64,000 bases of DNA, taken from contig JAPTYO010000022.1 in assembly GCA_036873135.1 (NCBI GenBank), positions 3,468,979-3,532,978 of the forward strand, given 5' to 3'. This DNA is from Clarkia xantiana subsp. parviflora (lineage: Eukaryota; Streptophyta; Magnoliopsida; Myrtales; Onagraceae). Shown here in pieces: positions 58,201-64,000 of this stretch (its first letter is position 1; every line of letters begins with the position of its first letter). The position numbers were made by a program, and so were the translations under genes. Below the pieces are notes generated by a model, which saw only the letters and a program-made list of their open reading frames with translations, was not told the origin of the DNA and searched no databases.

Positions 58201-58579
58201 TCAGGATTTCGAGCATGCAATTGCAGGTTACAGTGGTATGGACAATATTGGCAGAGCTAGCAACTGATTTGAAGTACAAAAAGGCTAGTTCAGTATCTGA
58301 ATTCAGCTTCAGAGCCGCAAGAACATCATCAGCAGATAACGATTTTACACTAACTCCATCGCCCGCCAACGACTCTTTACGACTTCTCACAACACACGCA
58401 CAAGAACCGAATTCCTTTTTCCGGTGTTTGTTCAATTTGAGGCGAGTCACAGATGGAATTGTACTCAAATTTCGCAGTAATGGAAGTTCTAAGGACTGAG
58501 AAGTGATATTTACAGGAGAAATGAAACCAGCAGCATTACTTACAGATGGGCTTGAAGGCGACAGTACTACAATAGCCAT
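55250..58579 (-). CDS. PGR3: PGR3-like pentatricopeptide repeat protein, chloroplast
   Basis: A single intact 1109-codon exon with no internal stop. The first 60-70 residues are rich in S, T, R and K with few acids, as in a plastid transit peptide. The rest is a nearly continuous array of 35-residue P-type PPR motifs, from about residue 115 to the end, with typical words ([54 protein letters not shown]). No E, DYW or SMR tail. Length and the C-terminal end ([19 protein letters not shown] then QLPN) fit Arabidopsis PGR3 (At4g31850, about 1112 residues). PGR3 binds plastid RNA, stabilises the petL transcript and supports petL and ndh translation, for cytochrome b6f and NDH. The start at 58579 is the first ATG and gives the transit-like N-terminus. 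The family call is certain and the PGR3 identity very likely. It is the only intact host gene seen. Confidence 0.93.
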   Translation of the reverse strand: MAIVVLSPSSPSVSNAAGFISPVNITSQSLELPLLRNLSTIPSVTRLKLNKHRKKEFGSCACVVRSRKESLAGDGVSVKSLSADDVLAALKLNSDTELAFLYFKSVASSANIVHTTVTCNCMLEILRVSGRLEDIVFVFDFMQKGIIYRNLQTYLTIFKVLNICGGIRKAPFALDRMRDVGFVLNAYSYNGLIHLLLQSGFWKEALEVYRRMVSEGLKPSMKTYSALMVALGKRRDTKTVLSLLKEMESLGLKPNVYTFTICIRVLGRAGMIDDALVILKRMDDEGCGADAVTCTVLIDALCNARKLEEAKRLFFKMKSSKTQKPDRVTYVTLLDKFGDLGDLETVREFWGEMEKDGYAPDVVTFTILVNALCKGGSVDEAFLTLDVMRKRGIIPNLHTYNTLICGFLGATRLRDALDTFESLDSLGVVPTAYTYILFIDYYGKVGDCKKALQTFENMKEKGIVPNLVAFNASLNSLVEAGRLREAKELFHGLTKYGLSPDPITYNMMMKCYSNAGKIDEAIKLFSEMIQSGCDPDVVVINCLIDALYKDGRGHEAWEMFHRLRDMGLSPSIVTYNTLLNGLGKDGKLEKAIELFYSLTNSKRCQPNTITFNILFDCLCKNDKVGLAMEMMYNMTEVGCRPDALTYNTIMYGLIRDDKVGLALWFFFQMKKSVHPDHVTLCTLLPGVVKDGLGEDALKILEDFVLQHWVTVDRKFWQDLLSSVIGDAGLDKATLFAEGLVCRKLCQDDSLLIPLIRVLRKRRKNLHAYKIFVKFTKDLGIRADVDTYNCLLGGLLEGRLTKIAWDVFNEMRSCGCAPDGFTYNLFLYAHGKSGNIDGLFLLYEKMLKNGCKPNTVTYNIMISSLVKSNSLDKAVDVYYELISREFKPTPCTYGPLFDGLLKSMRVDQAKQIFEEMLDYGCRPNCAIYNILMNGYGKLGDVGTACDMFKRMVKEGIRPDLRSYTILVDCHCMLGKVDEALHYFEELRLSGLDPDTVPYNLMIDALGRAGRVKEAVSIFEEMQHSGLSPDLYSYNSLILHLGITGNVEEAQKMYDELQLKGIKPDVFTYNALIRGYSKSGNSDHAYAVYEKMMVGGCSPNTGTFVQLPNYS

Positions 58580-58935
58580 CTATCTTCTATAATATAGAGA
58601 TTGCTGCCTGCTAGAGGAGATGAGATAGTATAGAGCAACACACTGCTCAGCTTCTCCCTCGACCTTCTCTGGTAGTCCAATCGAATCGAAAGATGATAAT
58701 TACGATATTTTCTTTGAGCGCCATTATTACCTTTTGAGCGCTAGCTTTTTTTTTTTTTTCTGGGTATTGACTATTGAGCCCTTGCTATTAAGGGGACGTT
58801 TAGATAACGTGGACGTAATGTGAGATTACTTATAATTTGAGATTACTTGTATTGTTCTGACATAACGGGTTGGTTTGTAATTAATGATGTAATGTCAGAT
58901 TGCAGTGTTTGGTTGTGCGTAATGTGGAGTGTAAT
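58580..58935. other. Upstream region of the PGR3-like gene and AT-rich repeat
   Basis: 58580-58700 would be the leader and promoter of the PGR3-like gene. No clear TATA box was assigned. From about 58790 the text has repeated GTAATGTGAGATTAC and related TAATGT/ATTAC words. The inverted match GTAATCTCACATTAC lies at 63333-63347 beyond the copia insertion, suggesting a MITE-like element split by it. Confidence 0.5.
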
Positions 58936-58944
58936 TATAAAATA

Positions 58945-59790
58945 GGGTTAAAGGTACTTTTCATACCACATGTTTGGCCGAATGTGGCTTTTAGTACCGG
59001 ATGTTTGGTTTTGTATACTTTTGGTACCAAACGTTTGAAAAAATGTGGCTTTTAGTACATCCGTTAGTTGGCTGTTAGTTTTTTCCGTTAAGTGACATGT
59101 GCAAGTCATGTGACCGACCCTAAACTTTCGATTTTGTTCAATTTAGTCCCTCAAATATATTCATAACTTTTAATTTGTTTAATTTAGTCCCAAAACTTCA
59201 AAATCAATTCCAATTGAATCATCGAACCCAATTGACCTAGCCGGACCTAGCCTAGGGCTAGGTCCGAACCTGGGTTGGTGTCGCCGGACCCAGCCGACCT
59301 TGACCCAGGGTCGGACCTAGCCTAGGGCTAGGTCCGGCTAGGTCAATTGGGACCTAACCCAAATTCGACCCAAATTGGGCTTGGTCCCAATTGATCTAGC
59401 CGGACCTAGCCTAGGGCTAGGTCCGACCTTGGGTCAGGTTTGGTTGGGTCCAACGACCCCGAACCAGGGTCGGACATAGCCCTAGGCTAGGTCCGGCTAG
59501 GTCAATTGGGTTCAATGGTTAAATTGGAATTGATTTTGAAGTTTTGGGACTAAATTAAACAAATTAAAAGTTAGGAATATATTTGAGGGACTAAATTGAA
59601 TAAAATCGAAAGTTTAGGGTCGGTCACGTGACTTGCACATGTCACTTAACGGAAAAAACTAACAGCCAACTAACGGATGTACCAAAAACCACATTTTTTC
59701 AAACGTTTGGTACCAAAAGTATACAAAACCAAACATCCGGTACTAAAAACCGCATTCGGCCAAACATGTGGTATGAAAAGCCTTTAACCC
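58945..59790. mobile_element. Mutator-type MITE (846 bp) with inverted repeats of about 270-290 bp
   Basis: The ends GGGTTAAAGG and CCTTTAACCC are perfect inverses. The arms match through TTTGGTACCAAACG, CCGTTAGTTGGCTGTTAG and TTTAGTCCC. The 9-bp duplication TATAAAATA is exact (58936-58944, 59791-59799). The core (59220-59510) has several copies of GGACCTAGCCTAGGGCTAGG in both directions. The right duplication forms the first bases of the copia LTR, so the MITE landed at the LTR end. Confidence 0.93.
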
Positions 59791-59967
59791 TATAAAATAT
59801 GGTGAAATCAAAGGTTGAATCAAACATCGAAGAGAGAATAGAAGAGCTCTGCAACCTCATCTCAAACTCAAAATTGAAAGTTTGTTATAGAGGGAATCAA
59901 CGTAATAAGGAGGGAGCTAACAGATTAACTTCCTATATTTACAAATGAGTCCCTAATGTTTATAACA
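59791..59967 (-). repeat. 3' LTR of the copia element
   Basis: The outer end reads TATAAAAT where the other LTR has TGTAAAAT. An inner segment of about 10 bases (TTCAGAATGC) present in the 5' LTR is missing. The end inside the element is ...TTATAACA. Confidence 0.85.
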
Positions 59968-59973
59968 GTGCAA

Positions 59974-60300
59974 TTAGACTCCTAATACTTCTTCATTCGT
60001 CTCCACTTCTTCCTCATTCTCATCCTCTGTTTCTTTCTCGCTTTTGAAGAGATCATTCATGCCAAATTGATCCAGAAGCTGTCCATGTTGCTGTGACCCA
60101 AGAGCCTTAGTCAAAAGATCTGCTAATTGTTTCTTTGAAGCCATATGATTTGTATTGATTATCCCTGCAACTAACTTCTTTCGAATGAAATGGCAATCCA
60201 TTTCTATGTGCTTCGTTCATTCGTGAAACATTGGGTTCTTTGCGGATTTGATTGCCGCTTCATTTTCACAGTAGAGCAGTGTAGGTCCTTTAAGCTCAAA
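59974..60300 (-). pseudogene. Copia RNase H C-terminal end
   Basis: Minus-strand translation gives IRGLLKELRFELKGPTLLYC then ENEAAIKSAKNP across about 60300-60225, a stop, then DCHFIRKKLVAGIIN, SKKQLADLLTKALG and an acidic tail. The pattern D.HFIR..L..G.I......QLAD..TKAL is the end of copia RNase H. The piece follows the integrase remnant directly, showing deletion of the end of integrase, RT and most of RNase H. Confidence 0.85.
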
Positions 60301-61047
60301 ACGAAGTTCCTTCAATAGTCCTCTAATCCAAATCACTTCTGAAAACATGAAGTCAAAACACAAAGCCCCCAGTATCTGGAATTGAAGCCTGAATCTTTAA
60401 TGCTCGAGCTACTTCAAGCAAATGGCGATGCTTTCTCTCTACAACACCATTCTGCTGTGGAGTCTTAATGCAACTTCTCTGATGTAGAATCCCCATTCGA
60501 GTACACAAATATGTGAAAGAATTATTGCAAAATTCTGATCCATTGTCACTTCAAAGACTTTTGACCAATGCTGAGTATTGAGTCTGCACCATCTTCAAAA
60601 AATTTCTCACATGAATGATCACTTCCTCTTTTCCCTTTAAGAGATAAGCCAACTGGTTCTACTAAAATCATCAACCACTGTTAGGAAGTATCTAAAACCA
60701 TCATGAGTTGGAGTTTTATATGGACCCCAAACATCTAGATGCAGTAATTCAAAAACACAAGTTGTCTTATTTGTGCTGATAGGAAATGGCAAACGTATTT
60801 GTCTTGCAAGTGGACAAACATTACAGCCTCTAACACAATCCTTAGCAGGAGAATCAAATCTAAACAACAACTCCAAATTTGAAACAGGCATATAACCGAG
60901 CCTTTTGTGCCAAAGCTCTAATTCCTTAGAACTGCAAGAACTCCTTCCTTTTTCTGCTGCAACTGTATCTGCTGCAACTGTATGCATCACTTTCACCTTA
61001 TTCACTTGAAAGACATAAAGCCCATTAAGTAGATTTCCAATCCCCAT
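60301..61047 (-). pseudogene. Copia GAG_pre-integrase zinc region and integrase core, degraded
   Basis: The frame 61047-60637 has ELWHKRLGYMPVSNLELL and CNVCPLARQIRLPFP (H..H..C..C zinc region). The integrase start LLHLDVWGPYKTPTHDGFRY and VDDFSRTSWL follows. Further on, with stops and frame changes, SDNGSEFCN and TPQQNGVVERKHRHLLEVAR mark the second D and the E of the catalytic triad. Confidence 0.85.
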
Positions 61048-61480
61048 TTAAGCGGCCCTGAAAGACCACCAAATTAGGCAAAAACACAGTGCATAAACCA
61101 TAATCTCTGCATAATTTGGATTCGGAAATTAAGTTGAAACGAAATGCTGGAGCATACAGGACTTCTTTGAGAGTAATATACTCAGTTAGCTTGCAGTCAC
61201 CAACATGAGTTATAGGTGAAGAGCTTCCATCAGGCAAATTGACCATCTTAGAGGAGGAACTACTTCTTAAGGAACTTAACCATTCTTTATTGCAAGTCAT
61301 ATGGTGGGAAGCTCCACTATCTATTATCCAGACAGATTCACTTGATGAAGTATGAGCAGATCCACAAAATAACATACCTGCCATGTTTACTTGAGCATTC
61401 TGAGCAGCTTCTCTCTTCTGCTGATCCATATACAGTTGTATCATTTGATTAAGCTGAGCTGAGTTGAACTAAGGCAAAGT
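61048..61480 (-). pseudogene. Copia protease
   Basis: SVWIIDSGASHHMTCN is the classical copia protease site (D-S-G-A-S-H-H-M). It is followed by NLPDGSSSPITHVGDC and LKEVLYAPAFRFNLISESKL. A frameshift near 61040 separates it from the zinc region. Confidence 0.9.
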
Positions 61481-61694
61481 ATTGATTAAGCTGAGCTGAG
61501 TTGAACTGAGGCAAATTATCAACTGAGGAGGATGAACTTTGATTGGCCAGCATATCATGAGATTTCGAAGTAGCAGTGTACTGCTGCATAGGAGTAGAGA
61601 AGTTTGATTGGGCATCATCAGAAACATTATTTGCATATGCTTCATTATTGGCTTTGTTAGCAGCCCATCTCTGTTTTATGTACTCAGGAACTCC

Positions 61695-62645
61695 TCATTT
61701 CTTCTGCCAACACCTATCCTCTGTATGGCCTTTCTTCTTGCAGTAAGTGCAAATAAAATCATTCTTCTGCCTGAAACCAGATTTGTTTCCATTGTAGTTC
61801 CCTTTATTCACATATAATCCACTCACTTCTTCTCCAAAATTAGAATTAGAGGTTCCTCCAGCATATAAAATAGCACCATTCTCTGACATATCATCAACTG
61901 AGCTCACTACAACTCGTTGACTTTCTTCTTGCATCAACACTGAATATGCCAGATTCAAAGTGGAAAGTGGTATTATCATCAGAAGATTAGTTCTTACATT
62001 GCTATATGTTTCATTCAGCCCAACTAAGAATTGAACCAGTTTTTGTTTATCTCTATTTGCTACTACACCAGGATTCACAATGCATTCAGCACATAGACAA
62101 TTTTCCTCAAGAGCATACAATTCATCCCATAGGTTCTTCATTTTGCCAAAATAATCAGAAATACTCAAGATACCCTGCTTCGCATGATAAATATCCCTAC
62201 TCAAATGGAAGAACTCTAGTTCCATCGATTTTATTGAATCTCTCTTTGAGATCCTTCCATATGCTAGCTGCTGTAGGATTATAAACCAAACTGCGCGACA
62301 AATCCTTTGAAACAAAGTTACGAAGCCATCCTTTCACAATTGCGTTACATCTATCCCATCGAAACTGTTGGTTGACAGGTATAGACTCACGTGTACAAGA
62401 TCCATCCACAAAACACAGTTTATTCTTGGCAATCAATGCATCAGTATTATCACGAACCCATATTTGATAATTGTCGATCCCAACAACAGATAACCAACAA
62501 TAGCAGTGTCGGGAGTATCACTTGGATGTAGATACAATCTGTCTTCAGAAGTCAGCTCAGGTAACAGATGCCCAAGCCGTGGCCAATTCGCATTCGTGTT
62601 TCCATTATGAGGTGTAGTCTGCGCCATTCGAGAAAATTGATCCAA
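61695..62645 (-). pseudogene. Copia gag with zinc knuckle
   Basis: Three overlapping frames cover the gag: 62645-62433 (start MDQFSRMAQT, HLLPELTSEDRLYLHPSD), 62436-62197 (CNAIVKGWLRNFVSKDLSRS, TAASIWKDLKERF) and 62315-61695 (DYFGKMKNLWDEL, and the zinc knuckle CTYCKKKGHTEDRCWQKK). It belongs to the plant copia gag (UBN2-type) family. At least two frameshifts (near 62440 and 62230) disable it. Confidence 0.88.
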
Positions 62646-62845
62646 TCAATGATCAATTGAGATTGACAAGAAACACAGCGACGGTACCGCCTTGTAAATC
62701 GAACTTTCTTGTCAGTCACGTGCTCCAATTGCCAAAGAAATCAGCGAAAATGCGAACGAGCAGTCGCAAGATGAAGAATACGTCAATCAGAAACGAAAAC
62801 CTTCGCGAATAGCTCCATTGAAGAAGATGAATAGCTCTGATACCA

Positions 62846-63030
62846 TGTAAAATATGGTGAAATCAAATATTGAATCAAACATCGAAGAGAGAATCGAAGA
62901 GCTCTGCAACTTCAGAATGCAATCTCAAATTCAAAATTGAAAGTTTGTTATAGAGGGAATCAACGTAATAAGGAGGGAGCTAACAGATTAACTTCCTATA
63001 TTTACAAATGAGTCCCTAATGTTTATAACA
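62846..63030 (-). repeat. 5' LTR of the copia element (185 bp)
   Basis: The minus-strand ends TGTTATAAAC and TTTTACA are canonical TG...CA. It adjoins the initiator tRNA-Met primer site. Confidence 0.9.
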
Positions 63031-63870
63031 GCCTAATATCTTCAGTAATGCCAGATTACAATGTTTGGTTTTGTTTGTTATATACAATGTAATGTGATTT
63101 ACTTATTATTATAATATTAATCTATTTAAAAATATATTATATCTTAATATGACAAATGTAAATATGTATTTATTTTGAAAAAAGTAACTTGGTCCCTTAA
63201 CTTAATACTTAATATTTAAACATCAAATTTGAAAATATTAGAGCTAAATTTTCATTCTTACTTGCTATGTTATTATTAACAAAAAAAATTACATGAAAAA
63301 AATTTCATTTTAGGATTTTGACCAACTCGTTGTAATCTCACATTACGTTGAGGGGGCAAAGTCAACGGGTTTTGACGGATTTTGACCAACTCGTCGTAAT
63401 CTCATATTACAATGCATATTACATTACAGAGCTCATGTTACATCGTTTCAGCTCCTAAGTTTCAACGAGTCACGTGTGTACAGTGTGTCTGACTACCTGC
63501 GGATCCGCCCTGATTACACCCTACTAATTCGTGTCCCATAGAATACGGGACGGGTCTGAATTTGGGTCGCGGGGTCCCGCGGATGTACTGCGTTCTGCAC
63601 GTGTATTTTATATATCTAAATATTTATAGATTGAGCAGGAGAGAAGTAAGTGAAGAGCTGTGCAATCGCCACGTCAGCAAATATTTTCACTCCCGAGGCG
63701 AGTTGAAGTCACGCGCTGTTCCCCGCGTAATGCGTCTTAAATCACGCTTTCAGCTCCACACCCGTCAGGTCTCACCTTCCTCTTATTTCATGTCGCTTCG
63801 GTTACAGCTCTTCCGTTGAGAGCTCTTCAATTCTTCAAGTAGCAATTATTGATGTAGCAATTACTGCTAC
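63031..63870. other. AT-rich repeat remainder and unassigned DNA
   Basis: 63031-63440 holds TAATG/ATTAC words, GTAATCTCACATTAC and a duplicated block (GATTTTGACCAACTCGTNGT at about 63315 and 63380) that probably continue the repeat left of the copia element. 63450-63870 is more GC-rich. An 85-codon frame at 63562-63819 has no recognisable features, and I do not call it a gene. Confidence 0.45.
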
Positions 63871-64000
63871 TAGGGGTGGCAACGGGGCGGAGCAGGGCGG
63901 GTATCGCCTGACCCGTGCCCGCCCCCGCACAAATCGCAGGGCGGGTCCTAACATTTCAAAATTCCCACGGGTCAATCCGCGGGGCCCCGCCCCGCGATTC
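63871..64000. repeat. Start of a GGGGTGGCAA-type repeat, cut by the window edge
   Basis: TAGGGGTGGCAACGGGGCGG followed by GGGCGGGTATCGCCTGACCC and GCGGGGCCCCGCCC resembles the TAGGGGTGGCAA...GGGCGGGT repeats common in plant genomes and usually classed as hAT-like MITEs. The other end lies outside the window. Confidence 0.5.

Larger units (their letters stand above)
59791..63030 (-). mobile_element. Ty1/copia LTR retrotransposon with RT region deleted
   Basis: The LTRs are 59791-59967 (177 bp; its outer end is the MITE target) and 62846-63030 (185 bp). On the minus strand they run TGTTATAAAC to TTTTACA. The primer site TGGTATCAGAGC (62834-62845) follows the 5' LTR. Gag, protease, zinc region, integrase start and RNase H end occur in copia order, but most of integrase and all of RT are missing. 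No target duplication was identified (right flank GCCTA, left flank GTAAT), so the left flank may have been rearranged. Confidence 0.9.

Noticed and set aside
63562..63819. Small protein gene of 85 codons
   Set aside because: Composition is ordinary, there is no domain, and there is no supporting splice or promoter context. It is probably a chance frame.

Overview
This is plant nuclear DNA, most likely from a flowering plant and probably a eudicot. The signs are one intact nuclear gene for a chloroplast pentatricopeptide-repeat (PPR) protein resembling PGR3 (55250-58579, minus strand), plant Ty3/gypsy and Ty1/copia retrotransposons with tRNA primer sites, plant MITEs, and intron-containing fragments of plant genes carried in a CACTA transposon. 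No bacterial, plastid or mitochondrial genome content was seen. The species cannot be fixed from the sequence alone.

Left part (1-36425), a stack of nested LTR elements. Element 1 (1-8363, minus; far LTR outside the window) is a Ty3/gypsy element with gag, protease, reverse transcriptase, RNase H and integrase, plus a spliced gene on the opposite strand between integrase and the missing LTR. Element 4 (about 8924-36425, plus) is an old, degraded gypsy element. Its RT was split by element 3 (10955-30319, target duplication GGTAG), a large non-autonomous element with only a gag-like remnant. Element 3 was in turn split by element 2 (17744-28807, duplication GCCGA), a near-complete relative of element 1 with its own antisense gene. 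A short-LTR, coding-free element (31579-34581, duplication GGGGG) sits in the RNase H of element 4 and carries a Mutator-type MITE (32711-33682).

Middle part (36996-52663). A Mutator-type MITE (37005-52654, 9-bp duplication) contains a CACTA transposon (37355-52361). The CACTA element carries a hAT-type MITE, a TIFY-motif exon fragment and consecutive exon-like pieces of a mitochondrial processing peptidase alpha-subunit (MPP alpha) gene. Element 5 (42068-51296), a second large non-autonomous LTR element, is inserted in the MPP alpha piece.

Right part (52664-64000). The PGR3-like gene is the only apparently functional host gene. To its right lie a Mutator-type MITE (58945-59790), a copia element lacking its RT region (59791-63030, minus), an AT-rich repeat, and the start of a GGGGTGGCAA-type repeat at the window edge.

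The most interesting signal is shared by the LTRs of elements 1-5. About 90-120 bases downstream of each TATA box lies a constant CATCGGAG(A/T)GGG box, then a hairpin whose stem sequence differs in every family but always pairs, then a CCC(C)..TGCAG box. Elements 3 and 5 lack pol but share primer-site and polypurine features with the coding elements, so the hairpin may be part of a common set of signals by which defective elements use the enzymes of competent ones.
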